Of a stretch of 64,000 bases of DNA, positions 32,600-41,343 are shown one piece after another. The notes below the pieces were generated by a model, which did not search any database, was not told the origin of the DNA, and worked only from the letters and a program-made list of their open reading frames with translations. Source of the DNA: JAWVFM01 sp038237625 (GTDB lineage: Bacteria; Actinomycetota; Thermoleophilia; Solirubrobacterales; 70-9); contig JBBRYM010000015.1 of the NCBI GenBank assembly GCA_038237625.1, positions 1 through 64,000 on the forward strand, written 5' to 3'. Each line of letters opens with the position of its first letter. The stretch's first letter is position 1. A program made the position numbers and the translations under genes.

Positions 32600-33364
32600 A
32601 TGTGCCCGAGCGACAAGGACCCGGAGCGGTTCAGCGAACTCAGCTTTGAAGACTTTCGCCGGATGGCCACCGACGACTCCCTCAGCAAGTACGAGAGGAT
32701 CGGTTTCCCCAATGAATACCGCCAGGGGAAGGAGGCGGCGATCTTCGCCGACATCGTCTCCAAACTCCCGGCTCTGGGGGATCGCGCGAAGACGATCCTG
32801 GACATCGGCCCGGGCTGCAGCGACCTGCCCAGAATGCTTGACGATCTCTGCGACCGCCAAGGCCACACCCTCGTCTTGGTCGACTCTGAGGAAATGCTCG
32901 CGCACCATGGGGATCGTCCCGGCCTCGAGAAGTTCGCGGGCCAATTTCCCAGCGGCCCCGGGGTCCTCGATCGGTATCGCGAAGGGGTGGACGGGATCCT
33001 CGCCTACAGTGTTCTCTCCATCGTATTCTCCGAGCAGCAGAGCGTGTTCGCATTCCTCGACAGCGCCATGGAGCTGCTCGCGCCAGGTGGCTCCATGCTG
33101 ATCGGGGATGTGCCCAACATCTCGAAGCGTATGCGCTTCTTCTCGAGCGCAGCCGGACGCCGTTATCACCGCGAGTTCACCGGTAGGGACGAGGATCCCA
33201 CCGTGGAGTTTGGGCGCCCTCAGCCTGGCCGCATCGACGACGCCGTGGTGCTTGGTCTGGTGGCGCGCGCCAGGGCTGCCGGATACGACGCCTACCCCGT
33301 TCCGCAGCCGGACGATCTGCCCCTCGCGAATCGCCGGGAGGACATCCTGGTGCGGAGGCCATGA
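32600..33364 (+). CDS. Class I SAM-dependent methyltransferase
   Basis: 254 residues. SAM-binding glycine motif ILDIGPGCSDLPRML near residue 67, followed by an acidic VLVDSEEML and the motif IV-like GILAYSVLS. The late part (PGGSMLIGDVPNISKRMRFF) is a normal class I end. Target sugar or phosphate unknown. ATG start; 195 bases of gene-free DNA precede it (no structure noted). The stop overlaps a short ATGA-initiated frame that may be the front of a broken flippase gene. Confidence 0.88.
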   Translation: MCPSDKDPERFSELSFEDFRRMATDDSLSKYERIGFPNEYRQGKEAAIFADIVSKLPALGDRAKTILDIGPGCSDLPRMLDDLCDRQGHTLVLVDSEEMLAHHGDRPGLEKFAGQFPSGPGVLDRYREGVDGILAYSVLSIVFSEQQSVFAFLDSAMELLAPGGSMLIGDVPNISKRMRFFSSAAGRRYHREFTGRDEDPTVEFGRPQPGRIDDAVVLGLVARARAAGYDAYPVPQPDDLPLANRREDILVRRP

Positions 33365-33530
33365 GCGAGAAAGCCCCCCTCAGGGCGAGAAGCTCGTGGC
33401 TAGTGGGAGAAGACATCGGCATGTCCTGGCCTCAACCGTGGTGATGTTCGGCATGTGTCTTTTCCTCGCGAGCCGACGCTCGAGGGCGGACGTGGGGGCG
33501 AGCGCGCGGCTGCGTGAGCCATTCAGGTGA
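33361..33530 (+). pseudogene. Possible remnant of a polysaccharide flippase (Wzx) N-terminus
   Basis: An ATGA-coupled frame begins MSEKAPLRARSSWLVGEDIG and stops after 27 codons. In the next frame the sequence continues as VLASTVVMFGMCLFLASRRSR, a hydrophobic segment with the flavour of the first helix of MATE/Wzx flippases, and ends by 33530. Two frames and the short length argue for a decayed gene. Assignment is tentative. Confidence 0.3.
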
Positions 33531-34546
33531 ACCTCCGAGTCGCTGCACTCACATCGGGCCCCAACGTTCCCTCGAGTCGGTTTCGAGTCCGCCAGCACAT
33601 CGAACCTCTGCGGGAGCATGGCGTGTCCGTGCGGGAATACGCGCCTCGCACCTCCAAGTACGACACACCGGCGATGCCGAAGGGAGGTAAGGCGGTGAAG
33701 ATCGGAATGCGGATCCCGGGCATCGTCGGCTCCCACCTCGCGGATATCACATGGCTCGAGCGTGAGTTGCTGGCGCATCGGGCAAGCATCGAGCGCTGGA
33801 CCCGACGTCCTCGCGTGCTGGATCTCGACGACGCGATCTGGCTGCTGTCACCCGGCGACGACTTCGCGCTCGAGATCGCGGCCCACTGCGACGCGATCGT
33901 GGTCTGCAACTCCTACCTCGCCCGCCACTTCGAGTCGCTGGACCTACCGACGTGGGTCATACCGACCGCCATCGACGTCGGTCGATGGCGCCCGCAGGAG
34001 CGTGGCAAGGGAGGCGAGTTCGTGGTCGGGTGGACCGGGCTGGCTTCCAATCTGCCGAATCTATACGCCCTCGAGCCCGCGCTGAGCGCATTCTTCGAGT
34101 CGGCGCGCGAGGCCGTGCTGCTCATCATCTCCGAGACCGAGCCTCGCTTCACGCAGCTCGATCCAAGGCGCGTGCGGTGGATTCCTTGGTCGCAGGAGTC
34201 CGAAGCGCGTTCGGTGGGCGAGATGGATGTCGGACTGATGCCGCTACCCGAGACGGCCTGGAGCTGTGGAAAGTGCGCGTTCAAGCTCATCCAGTACATG
34301 GCGGCCGGCGTGCCGGTGGTTGCGACGCCAATCGGAATGAACGCGCAGATCCTCGATAGCGCGAAGGTCGGGTTCGCGGCCAGGGAACCCCACGAGTGGA
34401 CGGAGGCTCTGAGCGAGCTTCACGCGGATGCTGCCCTTCGCCGCAGGCTTGGCACCGCCGGTCGCCAACTCGCTGAGGAAGGCTACTCCCGGGAGAGGAT
34501 TGCGGCCTCACTGGCCCGCGTGTTCCACGAGCTCGTCGGCCAGTGA
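33527..34546 (+). CDS. Glycosyltransferase (GT-B, family 4-like)
   Basis: 339 residues from a GTG at 33527 (MNLRVAALTSGPNVPSSRFR). The N-terminal GT-B half is short but contains RVRQHIEPL, typical of one GT4-like subgroup, then RVLDLDDAIWL and IVVCNSYLARHFE. The C-terminal half has FVVGWTGLASNLPNLYALEP and SCGKCAFKLIQYMAAGVPVV, resembling the donor-site acidic motif but with Lys in place of a first Glu. It probably uses a nucleotide sugar. It lies in the glycosyltransferase block before two GT2 genes. Confidence 0.85.
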   Translation: MNLRVAALTSGPNVPSSRFRVRQHIEPLREHGVSVREYAPRTSKYDTPAMPKGGKAVKIGMRIPGIVGSHLADITWLERELLAHRASIERWTRRPRVLDLDDAIWLLSPGDDFALEIAAHCDAIVVCNSYLARHFESLDLPTWVIPTAIDVGRWRPQERGKGGEFVVGWTGLASNLPNLYALEPALSAFFESAREAVLLIISETEPRFTQLDPRRVRWIPWSQESEARSVGEMDVGLMPLPETAWSCGKCAFKLIQYMAAGVPVVATPIGMNAQILDSAKVGFAAREPHEWTEALSELHADAALRRRLGTAGRQLAEEGYSRERIAASLARVFHELVGQ

Positions 34547-34580
34547 GTCTCAGTTCCGGTCAGACTGCCGTCCCGCGCCT

Positions 34581-35894
34581 ATGCGTCCAGTCGTAAGCGT
34601 CTGCATCCCCTCTTACAACCACGAGCAGTGGCTGGGCAGGGCGATCGAGAGCGTCCTCGAGCAGAGCTTTCGCGATCTGGAGATAGTGGTCGTCGATGAT
34701 GGGTCGCCCGACGGGAGCCTGGAGATTGCACGGGTATATGAGCGTCGCCATCCTGAGCTCGTGCGCGTGCTCACCCATCCGGGCGGCGCCCGCCGCGGCA
34801 TTGGCGCGACGTTGAACCTCGCCATAGGAGCCTCGCGAGGCGAGTACTGGTCTGCCTTGCCTTCCGATGACGAGTTCCTACCGGACAAGCTCGCGGTCGA
34901 GGTCGACTTTCTGAGAAGCCACCCCGACGTCGGCTTCGTCTACGGCTATGCCGACCTGATCGATGAGCGGGGCAATCTGCTCGGAGACCGCTTCGGCATC
35001 GACATAAGTAGCGACAGCAGAACGCCGCTCGAGAGCCTGATCGAGCGTAACGCCATTCCCGCGATGACGGTACTCGCGAGGCGAGAGCTAGCTCAAGACG
35101 TGGGGGGCGTAGACGAGCGACAGGCGTATAACGACTGGACGCTGTGGGTCAAACTTGCCGCCCACGCGGGCGTTGGCTTCCTTCCACGCCCTCTGGCGCG
35201 TTATCGCCTCCACGGAGCTAACACCGGCATCCGCATCGACCGCGAGCGCAACGTCGAGCGCGCGCTGGAGGTCGCGTTGGGACTGCAGGAAGGTGCAGCC
35301 AATATCGGGGGCTCGCTCACGGAGGCGCGCCCACGGGCGTTGATTGATCTCCAGGTCGGTTTCCTGCGATTCTGCCAGGGTGACCTTGGGCCGGCGAGGG
35401 AAAACGTACGCCGGGGGTTCCAGCGTGATCGTGCCCTCGGCGCCGACCCTCGATACATCGGAGGCTGGCTTCGAAGGCGTCAGCTGGAAGACCTTCACCA
35501 CCCCGAGCTCGACAGCCGCGCCCTCGAGCTCGGGGCCGAGCGCGTATATCGTCGCGTCCGTGCGGCGGACCGCCTCGAAAGTCGGATCTTTGCGCTGTGG
35601 TTCTTTGAACTGCTCGAAGACATCGGCTTCGGCGGGCTGCGCGATCCACTGCGGCCTCATATCGCCGGACTACAGCTCGCAGCTGCCGCGAGCCGTTTCG
35701 AGCACCGAGACCAGCGCCGCGCCAACCGGATGGCGTTGCGCTCCCTGCGCTTCGACCCTTCATTGCGACATGTCCCCGCCGTCCGAGGTCAGGCGCTGGA
35801 GTCTCTTCTGGGACGTCGGCTGAGAGGCGCGCTTGGGCGAATCGCGCGAAGTTTTCGGCGGCCACCCACCGGGGGAACCGATCGGGCCGGATGA
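34581..35894 (+). CDS. Glycosyltransferase family 2 (first)
   Basis: 437 residues, inverting GT-A enzyme. The ATG at 34581 starts MRPVVSVCIPSYNHEQWLGR; an open reading frame upstream is non-conserved. DDGSPDGS and PSDDEF (DxD-like) mark nucleotide-sugar and metal binding; ALARYRLHGANTG is a late GT2 element. The C-terminal half (residues 250-437) is an additional helical, Arg-rich region not normally in the core GT2 domain. Acceptor is unknown. Confidence 0.87.
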   Translation: MRPVVSVCIPSYNHEQWLGRAIESVLEQSFRDLEIVVVDDGSPDGSLEIARVYERRHPELVRVLTHPGGARRGIGATLNLAIGASRGEYWSALPSDDEFLPDKLAVEVDFLRSHPDVGFVYGYADLIDERGNLLGDRFGIDISSDSRTPLESLIERNAIPAMTVLARRELAQDVGGVDERQAYNDWTLWVKLAAHAGVGFLPRPLARYRLHGANTGIRIDRERNVERALEVALGLQEGAANIGGSLTEARPRALIDLQVGFLRFCQGDLGPARENVRRGFQRDRALGADPRYIGGWLRRRQLEDLHHPELDSRALELGAERVYRRVRAADRLESRIFALWFFELLEDIGFGGLRDPLRPHIAGLQLAAAASRFEHRDQRRANRMALRSLRFDPSLRHVPAVRGQALESLLGRRLRGALGRIARSFRRPPTGGTDRAG

Positions 35895-35898
35895 AGTC

Positions 35899-36951
35899 AT
35901 GACGCGAGGTCGCTTCCCCGAAGGGCGCGAACCTCGTGTCGGCGTGGTGGTACCAAGCCTGAATGGACGAGATCTTCTGGAGGGCGCGCTCAGTTCGCTC
36001 GACCGGCAGCGGTTTCAGGATTTCGAGACGATCGTTGTCGATAACGGATCGACGGACGGATCCGTGGAGTATTTGAGCGCGCGCTGGCCGCGTGTGCGCG
36101 TGTTCGCGCTAGCGAAGAACGTCGGGTTCGCTGCGGCGGTCAATAGAGGAATCGAAGCCTCGGGTGGTGAGTTCGTTGCGCTCCTGAACAACGACACCGA
36201 GGTTGACACTGACTGGCTCGGCCAACTCGTTGCAGCCCTGGACCGCTACCCGGACGCCGGCTCTGCCACCGGCAAGATCCTCGATTTCGAGGACAGAGAG
36301 CGCATTGGAGCGGCCGGCGACGGGATGACCTGGTATGGAATGCCGTTCTCCCGCGGCCATGGCGAGCTCGACATCGGTCAGTTTGACGAGCCAGAATGGA
36401 TATTCGGAGCGACCGGCGGCGGCTCGCTCTACCGGCGCTCCGCGCTCAACTCGATCGGACTGCTCGATGAGGACTTCTTCGCCTATCTCGAGGATGTCGA
36501 CTGGGCCTTCCGCGCCCAGCTGGCCGGATTGCGATGTCGCTACGTGCCAAGCGCGGTCATGTTTCACATCCGTGCGGCAACGACGAGCAAGCTCGGCGAG
36601 CTTGGAAGGTTCCTGCATGAACGCAACTCGATCGCGCTGGTGTTGAAGAACTATCCGGCCGTGGCTTTGCTGAAAAGCCTCCCGAAGCTCGGTTTCAAAG
36701 CCCTCGAGGTCATGACTACGGCCGCGTTCGACGGTTCGCTCCAACTGGTAGCGCGGGCATGGGTTGCGGGGCTCGTAGCGATGCCGCGCACGCTGAGAAA
36801 GCGGCGTGCCGTACAGGCATCGCGTCGGGTGGACCGCCGGTACCTCGACACGATCGTGTCCGCGGACTATCCGGGGCCTTCGACGCTCAAGCAAATCCCG
36901 CAGCGTGTAATAAGCCGACTGCGTCACTTATTTTCGAGCTCGGGCCAATGA
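35899..36951 (+). CDS. Glycosyltransferase family 2, rhamnosyltransferase-like
   Basis: 350 residues. ATG at 35899, four bases after the previous stop. Motifs VVVPSLNGRDLLEGALSSL, VDNGSTDGS, LLNNDTEVD (DxD region), IFGATGGGSLYRRSAL and FFAYLEDVDWAFRAQLAG match the WsaF/rhamnosyltransferase-like GT2 group, which adds a deoxyhexose to lipid-linked glycans. A basic C-terminal segment follows, with one hydrophobic patch (MTTAAFDGSLQLVARAWVAG) that could associate with the membrane. Followed by a 95-base gap before the ABC exporter genes. Confidence 0.9.
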   Translation: MTRGRFPEGREPRVGVVVPSLNGRDLLEGALSSLDRQRFQDFETIVVDNGSTDGSVEYLSARWPRVRVFALAKNVGFAAAVNRGIEASGGEFVALLNNDTEVDTDWLGQLVAALDRYPDAGSATGKILDFEDRERIGAAGDGMTWYGMPFSRGHGELDIGQFDEPEWIFGATGGGSLYRRSALNSIGLLDEDFFAYLEDVDWAFRAQLAGLRCRYVPSAVMFHIRAATTSKLGELGRFLHERNSIALVLKNYPAVALLKSLPKLGFKALEVMTTAAFDGSLQLVARAWVAGLVAMPRTLRKRRAVQASRRVDRRYLDTIVSADYPGPSTLKQIPQRVISRLRHLFSSSGQ

Positions 36952-37046
36952 GGCATCCAACCAGCCGGCGGAGCGTGGGCGCGGCTGCAGCGATTCAGCC
37001 AAACTGCCGCCGCGGGCCCTACAAAGGCACTCGCACGATCTGACTC

Positions 37047-37871
37047 ATGACTGCTAAACCGAGAGTTGAAATCAGGCCCACGCGCGGCGCGGTGGCGCTG
37101 GACCTGCCCGAGCTTTGGGCGGCTCGGGAGATTCTGATGATCCTGGTATGGCGAGACGTCACGATCCGCTACAAGCAGACGGTGCTGGGCGCGCTCTGGG
37201 CTGTCCTTCAGCCCCTGCTGATGATGCTGGTGTTCAGCGTCTTCCTGGGGCTTCTCGCCAAGGTGCCCTCGGACGGCCTGCCATACCCGCTGTTCGTCTT
37301 CTGCGGCCTGGTCCCATGGGTGTTCTTCGCCGCCGTCCTGACGCTTGGCAGCCAGAGCCTCGTCCAGAACGAGGATCTGTTGACCAAGGTCTACTTCCCG
37401 CGGGTGCTCATTCCGACGGCCTCGGTCCTCGCGTCAGTCGTCGACCTCGGATTCGCGCTCCTCATCCTGGCGGGCATGATGATCTTCTACGGACATCCGC
37501 CGGGAGTCGAGGCCCTCCTGCTCCCTCTGGGCCTTGCGCTGTTGTTCGGTTATGCCCTGGCAGCCGTCTTCTGGCTGTCCGCGCTCAACGTCCGCTACCG
37601 CGACGTCCGCTACACCACCGTCTTCCTGACACAGCTGTTGTTCTATCTCTCACCCGTCGTCTACCCGAGCACGCTCGTTCCCGAGGCGTACCGCGCCCTT
37701 TACGGGTTGAATCCATTCGCCGGGGTCGTGGAGATCTTCAGGGCCGTTCTACTCGGTTCCTCGTACGACCTTGGACTGATCGCCGCGTCGGTGGGCGTGG
37801 CCGTGATCGGCCTCGCGACCGGCTGGCTCTACTTCCGGCGCACGGAACGCTCGTTTGCGGATGTGATCTGA
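37047..37871 (+). CDS. wzm: ABC-2 type polysaccharide exporter, membrane subunit
   Basis: 274 residues with six predicted membrane helices. Contains the ABC-2 transporter signature WRDVTIRYKQTVLGALWAVL, KVYFPRVLIPTASV and FYLSPVVYPSTLVP. Together with the ATPase (next gene, one base downstream) it would export a lipid-linked polymer to the outer surface. ATG at 37047; preceding 95 bases hold no gene. Confidence 0.94.
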   Translation: MTAKPRVEIRPTRGAVALDLPELWAAREILMILVWRDVTIRYKQTVLGALWAVLQPLLMMLVFSVFLGLLAKVPSDGLPYPLFVFCGLVPWVFFAAVLTLGSQSLVQNEDLLTKVYFPRVLIPTASVLASVVDLGFALLILAGMMIFYGHPPGVEALLLPLGLALLFGYALAAVFWLSALNVRYRDVRYTTVFLTQLLFYLSPVVYPSTLVPEAYRALYGLNPFAGVVEIFRAVLLGSSYDLGLIAASVGVAVIGLATGWLYFRRTERSFADVI

Positions 37872-37872
37872 G

Positions 37873-39234
37873 ATGACCGACGTCTCGATCCGCACCGAGG
37901 ATCTCGGCAAGCGCTACTCGATCGGGGAGCGCCCCTACCGGACGTTGCGCGAAGCGCTCTCCGAGAGTGTCCGGGTGCCCTGGCGGCGAAGAGCGACGCG
38001 GGGCTCGGGTGACGGCAATGGCGAAGACAAGATTTGGGCGCTGCGTGACGTCTCGTTTGAGGTGCAGGAGGGCGAGGTGGTCGGAATCGTCGGCGATAAC
38101 GGCGCCGGCAAGAGCACTCTTCTCAAGATCCTCTCGCGGATCACCGAACCCACCGAGGGCTCGGCAACCATCTGGGGCAGATCCGGGTCGCTGCTGGAGG
38201 TGGGAACGGGTTTCCATGGCGAGCTCACCGGGCGGGAGAACATCTTCCTGAACGGCTCGATCCTGGGCATGAGGCGAGACGAGATACGACGGAAGTTCGA
38301 CGAGATCGTCGAGTTCGCTGAGATCGGAAAGTTCCTCGACACCCCGGTGAAGCACTACTCCAGCGGGATGTACGTGCGCTTGGCCTTCGCCGTCGCGGCG
38401 CACGTCAACCTGGACGTCATGATGGTCGACGAAGTCCTCGCGGTCGGAGACGCGGGGTTTCAGCGGAAGTGCCTCGGACGCATGGACGCGGCGGCCAGCG
38501 AAGGCCGGACGGTCTTCCTCGTCAGCCACAACATGACCGCCGTGAACCAACTCTGCACCCGAGCGCTATGGATGAACCATGGCCACGTTCAGCTCGACGG
38601 TAAGCCCCAGGACGTCGTCGCCGCCTATCTGAAGCATGGGGGAAGTGAGTCGGGCGAGGCGACGTGGAGCTCTTCCGACTCGGCGCCCGGCAGCGAGCTG
38701 GTGCGGTTCGAGGCGATTCGGGTGAAGTCGCGGGGCGAGATCATGAGCCAACCCCGAATCGACGAGGAGATCACCATAGAGGTCGACTTCTCCCTCCTCA
38801 GGGACGGCGGGGAAAGGCTCGCCGTCAACGTCTATGTCCTAGACAGCTACGGCAATACGGTGCTGAGCTCGGCGAACATCCCCGGGGCGAGCGCGATTCC
38901 CGACCCCTGGTTCGGCGAGCCCCACGACGCAGGTCTATACCGCTCGGGATGCACGTTTCCCGCCAATCTCCTCAACGACAACCAATACCACGTGACCGTC
39001 CATCTCGTGAGAACCGACGACGCGCACGTGGAGGCTACCGCCACTCAAGCGGTGTCGTTCACGGTGTTCGACACCGGCCGGATGCTCGAGGGCGCCAGGG
39101 CCGGCGCGGAGTGGCACGGGGCGGTCCGTCCGATGCTGGCCTGGAGGACCGAGGCACTTGGTGCAGCCCGCGAGGGCGCCCTGGCCGAGACGCGAAGCGG
39201 CCCCAGCTCGCATCACCCGATTACGCGAGCCTGA
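37873..39234 (+). CDS. wzt: ABC polysaccharide exporter, ATPase with C-terminal binding domain
   Basis: 453 residues. Walker A GDNGAGKST (74-82), signature HYSSGMYVRLAFA (161-173), Walker B VMMVDEVLAVGD (182-193) and switch His in LVSHN. About residues 265-430 form a beta-rich C-terminal domain (EITIEVDFSLL, NVYVLDSYGNTVLSS, YHVTVHLVRTDDAHVEA). In O-antigen exporters of this class the extra domain binds a specific non-reducing-end cap, so export may need a terminal modification such as methylation. Starts one base after the membrane subunit stop. Confidence 0.95.
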   Translation: MTDVSIRTEDLGKRYSIGERPYRTLREALSESVRVPWRRRATRGSGDGNGEDKIWALRDVSFEVQEGEVVGIVGDNGAGKSTLLKILSRITEPTEGSATIWGRSGSLLEVGTGFHGELTGRENIFLNGSILGMRRDEIRRKFDEIVEFAEIGKFLDTPVKHYSSGMYVRLAFAVAAHVNLDVMMVDEVLAVGDAGFQRKCLGRMDAAASEGRTVFLVSHNMTAVNQLCTRALWMNHGHVQLDGKPQDVVAAYLKHGGSESGEATWSSSDSAPGSELVRFEAIRVKSRGEIMSQPRIDEEITIEVDFSLLRDGGERLAVNVYVLDSYGNTVLSSANIPGASAIPDPWFGEPHDAGLYRSGCTFPANLLNDNQYHVTVHLVRTDDAHVEATATQAVSFTVFDTGRMLEGARAGAEWHGAVRPMLAWRTEALGAAREGALAETRSGPSSHHPITRA

Positions 39235-39261
39235 CTGTGCGGCTCTACCCTCCTCGGCCTC

Positions 39262-40116
39262 ATGTCGCCCACTGTTGATCATGTACCCACTGACGCCCCG
39301 CGGTTTGAGTTCGGCGCCAACTGGCGCCGGTTCGCGCGCGATCTCACCCCCGAGGGGGTGGATGCGGCACGCAGCGCGCTTGCGGACTGGCTCGGTGAGT
39401 CACTGGAGGGGAAGACCTTCCTGGACGTCGGCTCGGGCAGCGGCCTGTCCTCGCTCGCGGCGACGCTGCTGGGAGCGCAGCGGGTTCACTCGCTCGACTA
39501 CGACCCCGACAGCGTCGAGACAACCGCGGCGCTGAGGAACCGGCTCGCCCCCGGCTCGAGCTGGACGGTGGAGCGCGGCGACGTCCTCGACGCCGAATAC
39601 ATGAGCTCGCTCGGCAAATGGGACGTCGTGTACTCGTGGGGCGTCCTCCACCACACCGGAGCCCTCTGGGCCGCACTCGACGCAGCCTGCGATCGAGTGA
39701 GCCCCGGCGGGCGACTGTTCATCGCGATCTACAACGACCAGGGGTGGATGAGCGGCGTCTGGAAGATGGTGAAGCGCATCTACAACCTCCTCCCGCGAAG
39801 CCTGCGGGTCCCGTTTGCGGTCCTCGTGATGCTGCCCGCGGAGACCAGGACCTTCCTGGGAGCTGCGCTCAGGCTGCGGCCGCGGTCCTACCTACGCCTA
39901 TGGCGAGGCGGCGGCGACTACGAGAGGGGCATGGAATACTGGCACGATCTCCTCGACTGGGCGGGCGGCTATCCCTTCGAGGTTGCATCTCCTGAGCAGG
40001 TGTTCGACTTCTGCGCCGCGCGCGGCTTCGAGCTGCGCAAGCTCGCGACCGTAGCCGGCTCGCACGGCTGCAACCAATTCCTCGTCGCGCGGCCCGCCCC
40101 GGCAGACGGCCGCTGA
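39262..40116 (+). CDS. Class I SAM-dependent methyltransferase
   Basis: 284 residues. FLDVGSGSGLSSLAATLLGA is the SAM-binding loop; RVHSLDYDPDSV provides the acidic residue at the end of strand 2; VVYSWGVLHHTGALW is the motif IV region. The second half has a helical insert (YNLLPRSLRVPFAVL) before the last strands. Located directly after the exporter ATPase gene, it could provide the methyl cap recognised by that ATPase (inference). The following glycosyltransferase starts three bases after its stop. Confidence 0.9.
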   Translation: MSPTVDHVPTDAPRFEFGANWRRFARDLTPEGVDAARSALADWLGESLEGKTFLDVGSGSGLSSLAATLLGAQRVHSLDYDPDSVETTAALRNRLAPGSSWTVERGDVLDAEYMSSLGKWDVVYSWGVLHHTGALWAALDAACDRVSPGGRLFIAIYNDQGWMSGVWKMVKRIYNLLPRSLRVPFAVLVMLPAETRTFLGAALRLRPRSYLRLWRGGGDYERGMEYWHDLLDWAGGYPFEVASPEQVFDFCAARGFELRKLATVAGSHGCNQFLVARPAPADGR

Positions 40117-40119
40117 CGG

Positions 40120-41241
40120 ATGGCTCCCCCCGCGGCCCGGGCGCGCTGCGTACACCTGCTCCCCGATACCCACGATGCAGGGGCCGAGAACCAGGCCCGC
40201 TACCTGCTCAGCGCGCTTCGCGAGCATGACTGGCTGGAGCCCGAGCTGGCCTACTTCGGGGCGGGCCGCGCGCATGGCAAGTTCGAGGAGCTCGGCGTGC
40301 CGATGCTCCACCTACCGCGGCTGCGGCGCTTTCGCTTCGACGCCTACGGCCGGGCGCGAAGGCTGCGACGCGCCTTCCGCGACTCGCCCCCGGCGATCCT
40401 TCACACGTGGCTGCTCGAGGCCAACGTCGTCGGCCTGCTCGCCGCGCGGGCATGGTCTCGGACCTGCGTGGTGATCACCCAGCGCGGGTCCCGGAACGAG
40501 CTCGACTACGCGGGGCTCGTGCGGCTGCAGCGGCTGTTGCTGGGGGGCGTTGCGCACGCCGTGTCCAACTCGGACGGGGGAGCCGAGGTGCTGCGCGAGC
40601 AGGGCCTGCCGGCGGACCGGATATCGGTGATCTCGAACGGCATCCCGGCCGAGCGGGTCCAGGTTGATCGCTCGCGAAAGGCCATTCGCGATGAGCTCGG
40701 CTGGAGCGGCCAGGAGATCGTCGCCTGGGTCGGTAGGGCAAACGATCTCGAGACCGCCAGGCACAAGGACCTGCGCACACTCTTCGCCGCGACCGAGTCG
40801 CTCAACAGGAGGCGGCCCGGCTTCCGTCTGGCGATGGTGGGCCCAACGGTCGAGGAGATCGAGGCGCGCGGGCTGCAAGTGCCCGAGTCGGCGCTGACGC
40901 TGGGCTGGCGGGCGCGTCCTGCCGAGCTGCTCGAGGCCGCCGACGCCGTGATCATCTCGTCGCTTCACGAGGGCAACTCGAACGTCGCGGGCGAGGCCCT
41001 GCTGCTCGGGCTACCGGTCGCGACGACCGACTGCGGCGGTCATTGCGAGACGGTGCGCCGCTGCGGCGGCCTGGTCGTTCCGCGCCGCGACCCGGAGGCG
41101 CTGGCGGCCGCCACCGCCCGGCTCCTCGACCGCCCTCCCGAGCGGGCGGCGGTACGCGCCGCCGCCTCAGAGCGGCTCTCGGTCGACCGGATGGCGACCG
41201 CACACGTCGATCTCTATCGCCGCCTGCTCGGAGGTAGCTAG
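40120..41241 (+). CDS. Glycosyltransferase family 4
   Basis: 373 residues, GT-B fold. N-terminal VHLLPDTHDAGAENQARYLL, mid ISVISNGIPAERV, and VIISSLHEGNSNVAGEALLL with the two acidic residues (E-x7-E-like) that bind the nucleotide-sugar donor. The nucleotide part ERRY-free ending AHVDLYRRLL is standard. Probably adds one of the retaining linkages of the repeat unit. Ends the plus-strand run; the next genes are on the minus strand. Confidence 0.92.
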   Translation: MAPPAARARCVHLLPDTHDAGAENQARYLLSALREHDWLEPELAYFGAGRAHGKFEELGVPMLHLPRLRRFRFDAYGRARRLRRAFRDSPPAILHTWLLEANVVGLLAARAWSRTCVVITQRGSRNELDYAGLVRLQRLLLGGVAHAVSNSDGGAEVLREQGLPADRISVISNGIPAERVQVDRSRKAIRDELGWSGQEIVAWVGRANDLETARHKDLRTLFAATESLNRRRPGFRLAMVGPTVEEIEARGLQVPESALTLGWRARPAELLEAADAVIISSLHEGNSNVAGEALLLGLPVATTDCGGHCETVRRCGGLVVPRRDPEALAAATARLLDRPPERAAVRAAASERLSVDRMATAHVDLYRRLLGGS

Positions 41242-41343
41242 CCCGACGTCGACGACATCGGCGGGCTCATCGCTACCGGCGGTTCACTGATAGGTGCTGG
41301 CTTTGAGCGTCCGTCGAGACGCCCTCGGCGAGGCAACTGCGTC

